64,000 nt of DNA from Gordonia shandongensis DSM 45094 (GCF_000423025.1 NZ_AUHE01000009.1:62001-126000), one strand, 5' to 3'; shown: positions 18,353 through 28,568, counted from the stretch's first letter. Notes: a model not told the origin generated them from the sequence alone. Translations and numbers: made by a program.

Positions 18353-19050
18353 ACCGCACACTCAACGTGGCCCGGATGCAGTTGATCAACCGCAAGACCT
18401 TCATCTGGCTGCCCCTGATCATCTTCGCCGCGGCCTTCGCGATCTCACTGGTCATCTACATCGCGATCGACGTCTCCGTGGACGACCTCACCGAACCGAT
18501 GTACGGCGGCGGCGCCCAGGCGCCCCTGTGGTATTTCGCGGTGGTCGGGGTGCAGGCGTTGTCGATGACGTTCCCGTTCTCCCAGGCAATGAGCGTCACC
18601 CGCCGCGAGTTCTACCTCGGGACCACCCTCACGGCGGTGGGCGCGGCCGCCCTGCTGGCGGTGGTGTATCTGATCGGCGGTCTCATCGAGAAGGCCACCG
18701 ACGGCTGGGGGATCGACGGCTACTTCTTCGCCGTCCCCTGGGTCTGGGGCGGCGGAGCGGTCGGCGCGACGGTGCTGTACTTCATGGCTCCGCTGCTGAC
18801 GTTCACCGTCGGGTTCCTGGCGGCGACCGTCTACAAGCGTTTCGGGATGCTGTGGCTGGTCGTGATCGCAGTCGGCTTCGCGGTGGCGGCGGCTCTCGCC
18901 GTCCTCGGCATCAGCCTGGCCGACGGGTGGACGTCGGTGGGCTCGTGGCTGGCCGGGATGACACCGGTCGGGGTCGGCGTCACGGGGCTCGTCGTGGTCG
19001 CCGCCCTCTCGGGGCTGGCGTACCTGACGTTGCGCCGCGCGATCCCCTGA
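18349..19050 (+). CDS. ABC transporter membrane subunit of the YtrA-type operon
   Basis: 233-residue membrane protein with six hydrophobic segments and the short N-terminal motif MNRTLNVARMQLINRKTF typical of ABC-2-like permeases. A cytoplasmic VTRREFYLGTT segment after the second membrane helix probably contacts the ATPase. The transported substrate is unknown; related systems act in resistance to envelope-targeting peptides. Last gene of the operon, convergent with a histidine-kinase remnant. Confidence 0.85.
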   Translation: MNRTLNVARMQLINRKTFIWLPLIIFAAAFAISLVIYIAIDVSVDDLTEPMYGGGAQAPLWYFAVVGVQALSMTFPFSQAMSVTRREFYLGTTLTAVGAAALLAVVYLIGGLIEKATDGWGIDGYFFAVPWVWGGGAVGATVLYFMAPLLTFTVGFLAATVYKRFGMLWLVVIAVGFAVAAALAVLGISLADGWTSVGSWLAGMTPVGVGVTGLVVVAALSGLAYLTLRRAIP

Positions 19051-19080
19051 CCCGGCGTCGGACGGGGTGCTCGACGCCCC

Positions 19081-19188
19081 TCACTCGGGGCCCGGCACTT
19101 CGACGCGCAATCGCGCACCGCCGGCCGGCGCGTCGTCGACCCGCACGGTGCCGCCGTGCGCGCGCACGATCTCGGCGACGATCGCCAA
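19081..19188 (-). pseudogene. C-terminal remnant of a sensor histidine kinase (HATPase_c)
   Basis: Thirty-five codons followed by TGA translate to a typical end of a kinase ATPase domain: LAIVAEIVRAHGGTVRV, then a DDAPAGGARLRVEVP strand. In intact kinases this follows a GLGL box. Here the codon immediately before LAIV is a stop (TGA, 19189-19191), and the sequence upstream belongs to the TauE-like gene. The rest of the kinase and any response regulator are absent from the window. It is a deletion relic: the 3' end survived when the remainder was lost. Confidence 0.8.
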
Positions 19189-19212
19189 TCATCGGCGGGG
19201 ATCATCCGGGCG

Positions 19213-19962
19213 TCACCCGGAGACGCCGAGCCACACCGCCAGTCCCAGACCGCAGACGCCGATGGCGATCCGCAGCGGTTCGGCGGGGAGTCGGGCGACG
19301 ATCGGTGGTCCCGTCCATCCGCCGAGGAAGCACCCGATGCCCATCGCCGCGGCCGCGGCCGGGTCGACGGGCCCGAAGATCAGGAAGGCGACGGCGGCGA
19401 CGGCGTTCGCCACCCCGAGCAAAGCCGACTTCAGGAGCACCGAATGCCACAGCGGCAGGCTGGTGAGCAGCATCGCGAGCGCCAGGAAGATGACGCCGGC
19501 CCCGGCGCCGAAGTAGCCGCCGTAGATGGAGACGACGAAGACCGCGACGATCCACCAGCGCGGGCTGTCACCCCCGCGGTCCAGCAGGCGTCGCAGGTAC
19601 GGCTGGACCAGCAGCGCGATCGCGGCGAGCGCGACCAGGTACGGCACGATCGCGCTGAACGTGTCGTCGGGCGCGGTGAGCAGCAGTGCCGCTCCGACGG
19701 CGCCACCGGCCAGCGCCACCAGCGATGACGTCGCCAACGACCGGCCGCCGTCGCCCGCGGTGAGGTCGCGGCCCGACTTCGCGAAGCTGCCGACGCCGCT
19801 GGCGACCAACGCGACGGTGTTGGTGACGTTGGCGGACAGCGGGCTCAGCCCGAAGGCGAGCAGCGCCGGATAGCTGACGATGGACGCCAGCCCGGTCACA
19901 TACCCGACCACGCCGGCGGTGAAACCGGCGGCGACGAGGCCGAGCAGCGCGAGGGCGGTCAG
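19213..19962 (-). CDS. TauE/SafE family sulfite exporter-like protein, probable CTG start
   Basis: About 249-residue membrane protein of the TauE/SafE family (DUF81) with eight hydrophobic segments and the conserved [15 protein letters not shown] and [10 protein letters not shown] segments. It exports sulfite, sulfoacetate or other organosulfur anions in relatives. The first conventional start is GTG 19911, but this deletes half of the first membrane helix. The open frame continues upstream to CTG 19962, which overlaps the purH stop as CTGA and gives a complete first helix. Translational coupling to purH is therefore likely. No Shine-Dalgarno sequence is visible. Confidence 0.75.
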   Translation of the reverse strand: MTALALLGLVAAGFTAGVVGYVTGLASIVSYPALLAFGLSPLSANVTNTVALVASGVGSFAKSGRDLTAGDGGRSLATSSLVALAGGAVGAALLLTAPDDTFSAIVPYLVALAAIALLVQPYLRRLLDRGGDSPRWWIVAVFVVSIYGGYFGAGAGVIFLALAMLLTSLPLWHSVLLKSALLGVANAVAAVAFLIFGPVDPAAAAAMGIGCFLGGWTGPPIVARLPAEPLRIAIGVCGLGLAVWLGVSG

Positions 19963-21581
19963 TGCGCGAAGTGGCGGGCGCCGGTGAGGTACATCGTGAC
20001 GCCCGCGGCCTTCGCCGCGTCGATGACCTCGTTGTCACGGACCGAGCCGCCCGGTTGGACGACGGCCCGGACGCCGGCGTCGATCAGGACCTGCAGACCG
20101 TCGGGGAACGGGAAGAAGGCGTCGGAGGCACCGACCGATCCGGCGGCGCGGTCGCCGGCGCGCTGCACCGCCAGGTGTGCGGAGTCCACGCGGTTGACCT
20201 GCCCCATTCCGACTCCCACGGACGCGCCGTCCGCTGCGAGGAGAATCGCGTTCGACTTCACCGCGCGGCAGGCACGCCACGCGAAGACGAGGTCGCGCAG
20301 GGTGTCGGCGTCGGCGGCGTCGCCTGTCGCCAGAGTCCAGTTCGTCGGGTCGTCGCCGTCGGCGTCGATCACGTCGCGCTCCTGCACCAGCAGCCCACCG
20401 GACACCGGGCGCATCTCCAACCCGGCGTCGCCCGGCGCCTGCGCGATGAGGATGCGGATGTTCTTCTTGCGTGTCAGGACGTCGACGGCGCCGTCGGCGT
20501 AGCCCGGAGCGATGATGACCTCGGTGAAGATCTCGGCGACCTGTTCGGCCATCTCCACCGACACCTCGCGGTTGGTGGCGATGACTCCGCCGTAGGCGCT
20601 GACCGGGTCGCAGGCGTGCGCCCGTCGGTGCGCTTCGGCGATGTCGGCGCCGACGGCGATGCCGCACGGGTTGGCGTGTTTGATGATCGCGACCGCGGGT
20701 TCGGCGTGGTCGTATGCAGCACGCCAGGCGGCGTCGCCGTCGGTGTAGTTGTTGAACGACATCTCCTTGCCGTGCAACTGCTGGGCTTCGGCGAGTCCCG
20801 GCGCGCCGTCGGTGTCGACGTACAGCGCGGCTCGCTGGTGGGGGTTCTCGCCGTAGCGCAGCGTGGCCGACCGCCTCCAGGTGGCTCCGGTCCACACCGG
20901 GAACGAGTCCGGTGTGGTGTCGCCGCCCGCATCACGGTCGCCGGCGTCCGGGTCACCGGGTTCGTCGGGGGCGACGACGGTGCTCATCCACGAGGCGACG
21001 GCGACATCGTAGTCGGCGGTGTGGCGGAAAGCCTTGGCGGCGAGTTGCTTGCGCTGGGCGAGGGTGAAGCCGTCGCCGGCCACGGCCGCGGTGACCAGCG
21101 CGTAGTCGGCGGGGTCGACGACGACGCCGACCGACGGGTGGTTCTTGGCGGCGGCGCGAACCATCGACGGGCCGCCGATGTCGATCTGCTCGACGCACTC
21201 GTCGGGGCCGGCGCCCGATGCGACGGTCTGCGCGAACGGGTACAGGTTCACGATCACCAGCTCGAAGGGCGCCACCCCGAGCTCGTCGAGCTGGCTGAGG
21301 TGATCGTCTTTGCGGGTGTCGGCGAGGATGCCCGCGTGCACGCGCGGATGCAGCGTCTTGACGCGCCCCTCGAGGCATTCGGGGAAGCCGGTGAGCTCGC
21401 TGACCTCGACGACGGGTACGCCGGCGTCGGCGATGGTCTTGGCGGTGGAGCCGGTGGAGACGATCTCCACGCCTGCGGCGTGCAGCGCGGTCGCGAGTTC
21501 CGCCAGACCGCTCTTGTCGTACACGCTGACCAGGGCGCGCGTGACGGCGCGTGCTCCGGAGGCTGCTGCGGGTGCATTCAC
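19959..21581 (-). CDS. purH: Bifunctional AICAR formyltransferase / IMP cyclohydrolase
   Basis: 540 residues catalysing the last two steps of IMP synthesis. The N-terminal MGS-like cyclohydrolase domain has [10 protein letters not shown] and [14 protein letters not shown]. The C-terminal formyltransferase domain has RYGENPHQ, the catalytic IIKHANPCG lysine/histidine, and PVSAYGG. GTG 21581 overlaps the purN stop by GTGA. purN-purH in tandem matches Rv0956-Rv0957. A short acidic Asp/Gly-rich insertion (about residues 200-215) separates the domains. Confidence 0.96.
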   Translation of the reverse strand: MNAPAAASGARAVTRALVSVYDKSGLAELATALHAAGVEIVSTGSTAKTIADAGVPVVEVSELTGFPECLEGRVKTLHPRVHAGILADTRKDDHLSQLDELGVAPFELVIVNLYPFAQTVASGAGPDECVEQIDIGGPSMVRAAAKNHPSVGVVVDPADYALVTAAVAGDGFTLAQRKQLAAKAFRHTADYDVAVASWMSTVVAPDEPGDPDAGDRDAGGDTTPDSFPVWTGATWRRSATLRYGENPHQRAALYVDTDGAPGLAEAQQLHGKEMSFNNYTDGDAAWRAAYDHAEPAVAIIKHANPCGIAVGADIAEAHRRAHACDPVSAYGGVIATNREVSVEMAEQVAEIFTEVIIAPGYADGAVDVLTRKKNIRILIAQAPGDAGLEMRPVSGGLLVQERDVIDADGDDPTNWTLATGDAADADTLRDLVFAWRACRAVKSNAILLAADGASVGVGMGQVNRVDSAHLAVQRAGDRAAGSVGASDAFFPFPDGLQVLIDAGVRAVVQPGGSVRDNEVIDAAKAAGVTMYLTGARHFAH

Positions 21582-22198
21582 TTGATGTGTGCCTTTCGTC
21601 CGTCTGTGACTACGCCACGGGTGACGATCGCATGCAGCACGTCCGGCAGCAGCACGCGTTCGACTTCTTTGATGCGTTCGTGAAGGGTGTCGTCGGTGTC
21701 CTCGGGCAGCACCTCCACGGTGCGCTGCGCGAGGATCGGTCCGGTGTCGACGCCCGCGTCCACCAGGTGGACCGTGGTGCCGGTGACTTTGACGCCGTAC
21801 GCGAGGGCGTCGGTCACCCCGTGTGCTCCGGCGAACGCGGGGAGCAACGCGGGGTGGGAGTTGACGATTCGGCCGCCGAAACGGTCGAGGAATCGGGGCC
21901 CGAGGATCTTCATGAATCCGGCGGTCACCACCCACTGCGGGTCCAGTTCGGCGACGGCGGCGGCGAGGGCCTCGTCCCAGGCCGCCCGGTCCGGATAGTC
22001 GCCGGGTTCGCAGAGCACCGCGGGGAGGCCTGCGTCGAGCGCGCGTTCGGCGGCGCCGCACTCTCGGTCGACGACGACGCCGACGACGCGGAACGACGCG
22101 CCGGTCGTGACCGATGCGTCGAGAACGGCGGCCATCAGCGATCCGGCGCCGGACGCCATGACCACCACGGGTACGCGTTCGTCCGGGGCTGATGTCAC
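21578..22198 (-). CDS. purN: Phosphoribosylglycinamide formyltransferase
   Basis: 206-residue 10-formyl-THF-dependent GAR transformylase (third step of purine synthesis). It has the phosphate-binding VMASGAGS, catalytic [10 protein letters not shown], then AHGVTDAL and the catalytic aspartate in [15 protein letters not shown] 22198 has TAAGCT 7 nt upstream, overlapping the end of the DUF6350 gene, so purN may have its own leaderless promoter in addition to read-through. It overlaps purH by 4 bp. Confidence 0.96.
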   Translation of the reverse strand: MTSAPDERVPVVVMASGAGSLMAAVLDASVTTGASFRVVGVVVDRECGAAERALDAGLPAVLCEPGDYPDRAAWDEALAAAVAELDPQWVVTAGFMKILGPRFLDRFGGRIVNSHPALLPAFAGAHGVTDALAYGVKVTGTTVHLVDAGVDTGPILAQRTVEVLPEDTDDTLHERIKEVERVLLPDVLHAIVTRGVVTDGRKAHIK

Positions 22199-22201
22199 GG
22201 A

Positions 22202-23680
22202 CTACAGCTTAGTTCCCCGGTCCGCCGCGGTTCCGGGTGGGCCGGAGGGGTCCAGCTCCTCGCCGCTGTCGTCCTCGGTGCCGGTGCCGGTGTCGGTGTC
22301 GTCGGGATCGGCGTCGGAGGTCGTCGCGGCGCCATCGACGTCCACCGACTCCCCCTCGACATCGGCATCGGCATCGGCGCCGGTATCGGTATCGGTATCG
22401 GTATAGGTATAGGCATCGTCATCGAGATCGGCGTCCCCGTCGAGCAGTCCGTCGAGATCGAAGTCGTCGTCGCCGCGGTCGGCTCCGCGACGTTCGCGCA
22501 GCGATCCGAACAGCCACCCGGCCCCCACGTACACCAGTGCGGTGACCCCGAGGGAGGCCACCACGAACACGCCGGACAGCGGGGCGTTGACACCCGCGTG
22601 CCCGAGTTCTCCGACCTGGCCGCCGGCGACCCCCGTTGCGACGACGACCAGTCCTGACACGACCGCGACCGCGACCGCCACGGCACGCAGGTGCGCGAGG
22701 ACGTCGGCGCTGCGGGTGACGCGGCCGATCAGGACGCCCGCGGTCACCGGGACGATGAACAGCAGCGCTCCCGCCGCCCCCATGTCGTCCTGCGGCACGA
22801 GGGCGGCGATCGGCAGCGGCGGCATCGCGCCCGCATGTGTGCTGAAGGCGTCGACGAGTGTGCCGCCGAGCGAGGCGCTCGCACCGCACGCGACGGCGGC
22901 CGCCCCGATGACGACGTTCGGCAGGTACAGGATCGACAGCACCGTGAGCCCGAGGTAGCCGTCGAATCCGTGTCCGAGGTCGGTCAGCTCGCCGACGCGC
23001 CGGAAGTGGATGACGAACGACGCGAGGACGGCCAGCGCCCCGCCGCCGAGGAGGACGAAGAAGGCGGCGGTCCCGGCGCGCGTCCCGACCCGGTCGGTCG
23101 GTGAGATCGCGAACTCCTCGAAGAACGGTTCCGCGATGCGCGGGATCACGCCGATGACGGCGGCGACGCCGTGGACCACCAGTGTCGTGACGAACGCCCC
23201 GAGCGGGTTCGGGTTGCCGACCGGGCCCGACGCCGTCCCCTCGGCGATCACGGCGAGTCCCAGCGCTGTCGCCACGAGGGGGCCCGCTACCGCGATGCCG
23301 CCGATTCGCAGCAGTTCGCCGGTCGTGGCCGCCGTGGCCGTCGCCCGCCGCACCACGCGCAGCGTGCCCAGCGCGACGAGGAGGGTCGGGACCAGCGGCA
23401 GCACGCTGATCGTGACACCACCGAGGTTGAGCGCCGTCTGGTTGGCGGCCAGCCAGCCCGCGGCGGTGGCCGACCCCAGTCCCGTCAGGCCGGCGCCCGC
23501 GGACAGCTGCACGACCGCGATGGCGACGGCGATGATCAGCCACGCGACGGTGGGGACGGTGACGCCGACGCGGACGACGTCCCAGGTGGCCTGGACGCGG
23601 GGTTCGGCATCGGCGCGACGTGCGACGCGGACCCGCCGGAGGCGGGTCGCGAGCGAGTCACTGGTCGGCGCGGGCATCAC
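22202..23680 (-). CDS. DUF6350 family membrane protein with acidic repetitive tail
   Basis: 492 residues: about ten membrane segments through residue ~400, then an ~85-residue cytoplasmic tail made almost only of Asp, Thr, Ala, Gly and Glu ([16 protein letters not shown]). Conserved upstream of purN in mycobacteria (Rv0955); function unknown. The tail is encoded by a hexanucleotide microsatellite (22361-22432). GTG 23680 is used; ATG 23677 is equally possible. First gene of the purNH cluster, ending 3 nt before purN. Confidence 0.85.
   Translation of the reverse strand: MMPAPTSDSLATRLRRVRVARRADAEPRVQATWDVVRVGVTVPTVAWLIIAVAIAVVQLSAGAGLTGLGSATAAGWLAANQTALNLGGVTISVLPLVPTLLVALGTLRVVRRATATAATTGELLRIGGIAVAGPLVATALGLAVIAEGTASGPVGNPNPLGAFVTTLVVHGVAAVIGVIPRIAEPFFEEFAISPTDRVGTRAGTAAFFVLLGGGALAVLASFVIHFRRVGELTDLGHGFDGYLGLTVLSILYLPNVVIGAAAVACGASASLGGTLVDAFSTHAGAMPPLPIAALVPQDDMGAAGALLFIVPVTAGVLIGRVTRSADVLAHLRAVAVAVAVVSGLVVVATGVAGGQVGELGHAGVNAPLSGVFVVASLGVTALVYVGAGWLFGSLRERRGADRGDDDFDLDGLLDGDADLDDDAYTYTDTDTDTGADADADVEGESVDVDGAATTSDADPDDTDTGTGTEDDSGEELDPSGPPGTAADRGTKL
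22361..22432. repeat. Hexanucleotide microsatellite in the DUF6350 gene
   Basis: Twelve consecutive hexamers of the type ATCGGC/ATCGGT (22361-22432) with scattered substitutions. They encode alternating Asp-Ala and Asp-Thr dipeptides in the acidic tail. Six bases keep the frame, so slippage would change tail length without breaking the gene. Confidence 0.85.
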
Positions 23681-23825
23681 CTACGAGGGTGGCATGTCGT
23701 CACCGGCGCCGACATCGCGACGCGCCGCACGCGGCGGCGATTGCGGGGGAACCCACAGCTTTCACCCCGCACACGAGTTCAGCACAGACGACCTCCAGCG
23801 CACCGAAGACCTCCGGCCCGGCACG

Positions 23826-23864
23826 GATCAGGCCCGGCCCCCGCGTCGGGGACCGGGCCTGATC
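23826..23864 (-). terminator. Terminator of the DUF5336 gene
   Basis: Perfect 12-bp outer arms (GATCAGGCCCGG at 23826-23837, CCGGGCCTGATC at 23853-23864) plus four inner G:C pairs after one mismatch, with a 5-nt loop. It starts 21 nt beyond the stop of the DUF5336 gene. The upstream remainder of this gap (23681-23825) shows nothing else I can support. Confidence 0.8.
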
Positions 23865-23885
23865 GGGGTCACACCCTCATCGGGG

Positions 23886-24833
23886 TCACTGCTGATCGGC
23901 GTTGCCGCTCTCGGGCTTGGGGAACGCGGTCGTCGCGCCCTCGGCGGCGTCGGCCGTCGAGTCGGTGGAGACGATCTCGGTCTGCCCGTACGACGGTGCC
24001 GGCGTCTGCTGCTGGCCGTACTGCGTGGCCTGGTACGACCCGGCCTGGTACGTGCCCGCCTGGTACGTGCCCGGCTGATACGTTCCGGCGCCCGACTGCG
24101 CCTGGTCCTGCTGGCCGTAGGAACCGTAGCCGTATGCCGCGGCATCGGTCGACGGCGCTGCCGCGGCGGCAGCGGGCGTTCCGGCTGCGGGCGGGGCCAC
24201 GGTGAGCTGGCCGCCCTCCACCAGGAGCCACACGATCGCCGCGATGAGGGCGAGGATCGTGAACACGAGCAACAGGATCGCGCCGACCCCGTTGTCCATG
24301 CCGTCGAGGGTCGCGAACTGGAAGATCGTGACGAACGTGGCGACCGCGGTGAGCGAGAACACGATGCTCGCCACCCACTTGGCGCTGCCGAGGAGCAGCG
24401 AGGTGAGGGCCACGAAACCGGCGGCCGCGAACACGATGTACGGCGCCGAGTAGGCGGTCTCGAAGAGCTTGACCGAATCCGAGGACCCCCGGAACGACAT
24501 CTTGTATCCGGCGAGGAAGCCGAGGAACAGCATCAGGACGCCGAGGCCGCCGACCACGCCGGCGAGGATGGTGCTGATGTTGGCCGGCAGTCCCTGACTG
24601 GGCGCCTTGGGCTGCTGGTAGCCGTACTGCGCCTGCGCGGCGTACTGCTGCCCGTACGGGTCCTGGGCCTGCTGGCCGTACTGGGCCTGGGCCTGCTGAC
24701 CGTACTGGGCCTGCTGGTCGTACTGGCCCTGCTGGCCGTACTGGGCCTGCTGACCGTAGGCGCTCGGCGGCTGGTAGCCCGCCTGCTGACCGTACTGCTG
24801 GCCGTAGCCCGAACCCGACTGCGGGTAAGTCAT
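23886..24833 (-). CDS. DUF5336 family membrane protein (Rv0954-like), Gln/Tyr-rich
   Basis: 315 residues. The N-terminal ~75 are YGQQ-type repeats, low-complexity and probably disordered; four membrane segments follow (about residues 85-210), then a second Gln/Tyr/Ala-rich tail with TYQAG repeats. M. tuberculosis Rv0954 of the same architecture is a cell-division-associated membrane protein and antigen. ATG 24833 has GAGGAG upstream. It is monocistronic with its own hairpin terminator. The order sucD... DUF5336, DUF6350, purN of mycobacteria is interrupted here by the leucine operon. Confidence 0.88.
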   Translation of the reverse strand: MTYPQSGSGYGQQYGQQAGYQPPSAYGQQAQYGQQGQYDQQAQYGQQAQAQYGQQAQDPYGQQYAAQAQYGYQQPKAPSQGLPANISTILAGVVGGLGVLMLFLGFLAGYKMSFRGSSDSVKLFETAYSAPYIVFAAAGFVALTSLLLGSAKWVASIVFSLTAVATFVTIFQFATLDGMDNGVGAILLLVFTILALIAAIVWLLVEGGQLTVAPPAAGTPAAAAAAPSTDAAAYGYGSYGQQDQAQSGAGTYQPGTYQAGTYQAGSYQATQYGQQQTPAPSYGQTEIVSTDSTADAAEGATTAFPKPESGNADQQ

Positions 24834-24960
24834 AGATCACTCCTCATGAGGCAACGGCCACCCGATGGGATGACCGACGAACGCCGTCCACGCTAATACA
24901 CCCGACCGGTCGCGTGCAGAACCGCGGGGTCCCGCCGCACACGGCCGTCCGGCGTCCGGA

Positions 24961-26934
24961 TCACCAGCGGTGATCGCGGCCCCGCTGGGCGTACCACTCG
25001 ATCAGCGAGTAGTCGTCGACCGACTTGGGGTCGATGCTGACCTCGCTGCGGCCCGCGAGAATCGCCGTGACCGGCACCTCGAGCTTCTTGCCCGTCCGCG
25101 TGTGCGGAATGCCGGGGGCCACGATCACCTCGTCGGGCACGTGGCGGGGCGAGAGCCGCGTCTTGATGTCGCCGGCCACCCGCGCGATCAGGTCGTCGGT
25201 GAGGTCGGCGCCGGGAACCAGGGTGACGAACAGCGGCATCCAGTACGCACCGCGCGGGCCGTCGACCCCGAGGACGAAGGCCTCCGCGATCTCCGGGATG
25301 CCCTCGACGACCTCGTAGATGTCGGCCGATCCCATGCGGATCCCGTGCCGGTTCAACGTCGCATCGCTGCGTCCGTGGATCACCAGGGACCCGCGTCGGG
25401 TGACGGTCACCCAGTCCCCGTGCCGCCACACCGGCGTCCGGTCGGCGGCGTCGCGCCCCTCCCACTCGTGCGCGAAGTACGCGTTCCGGTACCGCTCGCC
25501 GTCGGGGTCGTTCCAGAACATGACGGGCATCGACGGCATCGGTGCGGTGATCACCATCTCGCCGACCTCGTCGACGAGCGGCTGCCCCGCAGGCGACCAG
25601 CTCTCCAGGCTCACGCCCAGGTAGCGGGCCGACAGTTCCCCGGCGACCACCGGCACCCCGCTGGTGCCGCCGGCGAACGCCGTCACGACGTCGGTGCCGC
25701 CGCTGATCGACGACACCGGAAGACCGCGGCGGACGTTCTCGTCGATCCAGTCGAACAGGTCCGCGGCCAGCGTCGATCCGGTGCTGCCGATCGCCGCCAG
25801 CGCCGACAGGTCGTGGTCGGCCCCCGGGTGCAGGCCGGCCTTGCGGGACGCCTGGAGCTGCCCGGGGCTCGTACCGAAGTAGGTGACGCGTTCGCGCTCC
25901 ACGATCCCCCACAGGCGGTCGGCGTCCGGGTGCAACGGCGAACCGCTGTAACAGACGATCCGCGCCCCGACCAGCAGTCCGGCGATCTGGTAGTTCCACA
26001 TCATCCAGCTCAGCGCCGTCTGCCAGAAGAACACGGACTCCGCGCCGAGATCCGACTGGAGCGCCGTGGCCTTGAGGTGTTCGAGGACCACTCCCCCGTG
26101 GCCGTGCACGATCCCCTTCGGTCGGCCCGTGGTTCCGGAGGAGAACAGCACCCACAGCGGGTGGTCGAAGGGCACCGCCACCGACGTCGGAGCCTCGGAG
26201 CCCGGGGCCGCCTCTGCGTCGATCACGTCGGACCACCGCACCGCCGACTCGGCGTCCACCGCCGGCTCCCCCACGACGATGTGCGTCACGGGGCGACCCG
26301 ACTCGGCGGCCAGGAGTTCGGCGAGCTCCGCCGATTCGGCACGGCGGTCGATGTCCTTGCCGTTGTAGCGGTACCCGGACGCCGAGAACAGCACGCGCGG
26401 CGACAGCTGGGCGAGGCGACCGGCGGCTCCCTCCGGCGCGTAGTCCTGACCGCAGCCCGACCAGATGGCGCCGAGCGATGCGGTCGCCAGGAAGGCGATC
26501 ACGGCCTCGGGGATGTCCGGCAGGTACGCGGCCACCACGTCGCCCGGTTCGACGCCGGCGTCCCGCAGCGCGCGGGCGACGGCCCCGACGCGCGCCGGGA
26601 GTTCGGCCCACGTGACGGCGGTCCGGACCCCGTCCTCGTCGAGACCGACGATGGCCTCACCGGGGAGGCCCGCATTGCGCAGGACCACGTCGGTGTAGTT
26701 GAGGCGGGTGTCCGGGAACCAGACGGCACCGGGCATCGAGGCGTCGGCCAGGACCGCCTCGGCGTCGGCGCGCAGCGGTTCGGCGGCCACCTCGTCGAGG
26801 TCGAAGTGATCCCAGACCGCCCGCCAGAAGCCCGGCAGGTCGGTGACCGAATACGTCCAGACGTCGTCGTACGACGACATCGGTCGACCGGTGCGGTCGG
26901 CGAGTCGGGCGGCGAAGGCGTCGAAGATCGTCAC
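24961..26934 (-). CDS. aacS: Acetoacetate--CoA ligase
   Basis: 657-residue acyl-AMP-forming synthetase of acetoacetyl-CoA synthetase length and type. It has the P-loop FSSGTTGRPKGIVHG, the adenylate motif ISGGTD, VTVTRRGSLVIHGRSD, and the C-terminal catalytic lysine in HTRTGKKLEVP. It activates acetoacetate with ATP and CoA. GTG 26934 overlaps the fadD stop by GTGA. As the last gene of the leucine operon it would recover the acetoacetate released by HMG-CoA lyase. M. tuberculosis has the CoA transferase scoAB in the equivalent operon. Confidence 0.9.
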   Translation of the reverse strand: MTIFDAFAARLADRTGRPMSSYDDVWTYSVTDLPGFWRAVWDHFDLDEVAAEPLRADAEAVLADASMPGAVWFPDTRLNYTDVVLRNAGLPGEAIVGLDEDGVRTAVTWAELPARVGAVARALRDAGVEPGDVVAAYLPDIPEAVIAFLATASLGAIWSGCGQDYAPEGAAGRLAQLSPRVLFSASGYRYNGKDIDRRAESAELAELLAAESGRPVTHIVVGEPAVDAESAVRWSDVIDAEAAPGSEAPTSVAVPFDHPLWVLFSSGTTGRPKGIVHGHGGVVLEHLKATALQSDLGAESVFFWQTALSWMMWNYQIAGLLVGARIVCYSGSPLHPDADRLWGIVERERVTYFGTSPGQLQASRKAGLHPGADHDLSALAAIGSTGSTLAADLFDWIDENVRRGLPVSSISGGTDVVTAFAGGTSGVPVVAGELSARYLGVSLESWSPAGQPLVDEVGEMVITAPMPSMPVMFWNDPDGERYRNAYFAHEWEGRDAADRTPVWRHGDWVTVTRRGSLVIHGRSDATLNRHGIRMGSADIYEVVEGIPEIAEAFVLGVDGPRGAYWMPLFVTLVPGADLTDDLIARVAGDIKTRLSPRHVPDEVIVAPGIPHTRTGKKLEVPVTAILAGRSEVSIDPKSVDDYSLIEWYAQRGRDHRW

Positions 26935-28568
26935 CCGTCCAACCCCAGGAACTCGATGGACTTCTCGCGCATCTCCACCTTGCGGACCTTTCCGGTGACG
27001 GTCATCGGGAACTCGTCGACCACGTGGACGTACTTCGGGATCTTGTGGCGCGAGATGTGTCCGGCGGCGAATTCGCGCACCGTGTCGGCGTCGAGGGTGT
27101 CTGCACCGTCCCGAAGCCGGATCCACGCCATCAACTCCTCACCGTACTTCTCATCGGGCACCCCGATCACCTGGGCGTCGACGATGTCCGGGTGCGTGTA
27201 GAGGAACTCCTCGATCTCGCGGGGGTAGATGTTCTCGCCGCCGCGGATCACCATGTCCTTGATGCGGCCGGTGATCCGCACGTATCCGTCGTCGGCCATC
27301 ACGCCCAGATCGCCGGTCCGCATCCACCCGTCGGGGTCGATGGCGTCGGCGGTCTTCTCCGGGTCGTTCCAGTAGCCCCTCATCACCGAGTACCCGCGGG
27401 TCCGGAACTCACCGGTCTCCCCGCGCGGCAGGATCTCGCCGGTCATCGGATCGGCGATCGCGATCTCCAGGTGCGGTCCGACCCGTCCGACGGTGGCGAC
27501 CCGCAGGTCGAGGGCGTCGTCCATCCGGGTCTGTGTCGACACCGGGCTGGTCTCGGTCATTCCGTAGCAGATCGACACCTGCGACATGTTCATGTCGTCG
27601 ATGACGCGACGCATCACCTGTTCGGGGCAGGGCGAACCCGCCATGATCCCGGTTCGCAGGGTCGACAGGTCGAACGACTCCCCGGAGTCGAGCAGCGCCA
27701 GTTCGGCGATGAACATCGTCGGGACGCCGTACAGGCTGGTGCACCGGTACTTCTCGACGGCGCTCAGCGCGGCCCGAGGGTCGAACGCCGGCCCGGGGAT
27801 CACCATCGCACAGCCGAACGCGATGGCCGCGAGGTTGCCCATCACCATCCCGAAGCAGTGGTAGAAGGGCACCGGCAGACAGATGCGGTCGGCCTCGGTG
27901 TATTCCAGCAGCGACCCGACCATGTATCCGTTGTTGCCGATGTTGACATGCGTCAGCGTGACGCCCTTCGGGGATCCGGTGGTGCCGGAGGTGTACTGGA
28001 TGTTGATCGGATCGTCCGCGCGCAGACCGGCCGCGATCTCGGCGATCTGCGCGAGCTCGTCGTCGGACGGCGCGGCCAGCATGTCCGCGAAGGTGTCCGA
28101 CTCGAAGAGGATCACCTCGCGCAGGTCGTCGGCCTGATCGCGGACGTCGGCGAGCATCTGCGCGTAGTCGGAGTCCCGAAAGCTCTCGGCCGCCAAGACC
28201 AGCGACGTCCCCGACTGTTTGAGCGCGTACAGGAGTTCGTGACGCCGATAGGAGGGGTTGAGGACCACCAGGATCGCCCCGATCTCGGCCGCGGCGAACT
28301 GGGTGAGCACCCATTCGAATCGGTTCGGCGACCACAGGCTCACCCGGTCGCCGGTCTGCACGCCGTGCCGCCGCAGACCGGCGGCCAGGGCGAGCACGTC
28401 GCGGCGGAACTCCGCGTACGTCCACGATCGGTCGACCGCGGCGTCGATGAGCGCGTCGGAGTCGGGGTGCGCGGCCGCGGTCGCGGCGAGCGTGGTCCCG
28501 ATGGTGTGCGTCAACAGCGGCGGTTCGGACTCGCCCGATGCGTACGAGAGGGGATCGCTGCCGGTCAT
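26931..28568 (-). CDS. Fatty-acid/branched-acyl-CoA ligase (FadD35-like)
   Basis: 545-residue acyl-CoA synthetase: YTSGTTGSPKGVTLTH P-loop, YGMTETSPVS, DGWMRTGDLG and the C-terminal lysine of TVTGKVRK. Position in the leucine operon corresponds to FadD35 (Rv2505c). It may activate a free branched acid such as isovalerate, but medium- or short-chain fatty acids cannot be excluded. ATG 28568; the 109-nt gap upstream to citE holds a G-rich tandem repeat. The 3' end overlaps aacS by 4 bp. Confidence 0.9.
   Translation of the reverse strand: MTGSDPLSYASGESEPPLLTHTIGTTLAATAAAHPDSDALIDAAVDRSWTYAEFRRDVLALAAGLRRHGVQTGDRVSLWSPNRFEWVLTQFAAAEIGAILVVLNPSYRRHELLYALKQSGTSLVLAAESFRDSDYAQMLADVRDQADDLREVILFESDTFADMLAAPSDDELAQIAEIAAGLRADDPINIQYTSGTTGSPKGVTLTHVNIGNNGYMVGSLLEYTEADRICLPVPFYHCFGMVMGNLAAIAFGCAMVIPGPAFDPRAALSAVEKYRCTSLYGVPTMFIAELALLDSGESFDLSTLRTGIMAGSPCPEQVMRRVIDDMNMSQVSICYGMTETSPVSTQTRMDDALDLRVATVGRVGPHLEIAIADPMTGEILPRGETGEFRTRGYSVMRGYWNDPEKTADAIDPDGWMRTGDLGVMADDGYVRITGRIKDMVIRGGENIYPREIEEFLYTHPDIVDAQVIGVPDEKYGEELMAWIRLRDGADTLDADTVREFAAGHISRHKIPKYVHVVDEFPMTVTGKVRKVEMREKSIEFLGLDG

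Noticed and set aside
19051-19080. Larger remaining part of the histidine kinase beyond the 35-codon remnant
   Set aside because: Upstream frames (19189-19212 and beyond) belong to the TauE-like gene end or contain stops; no H-box or other kinase motif is visible.
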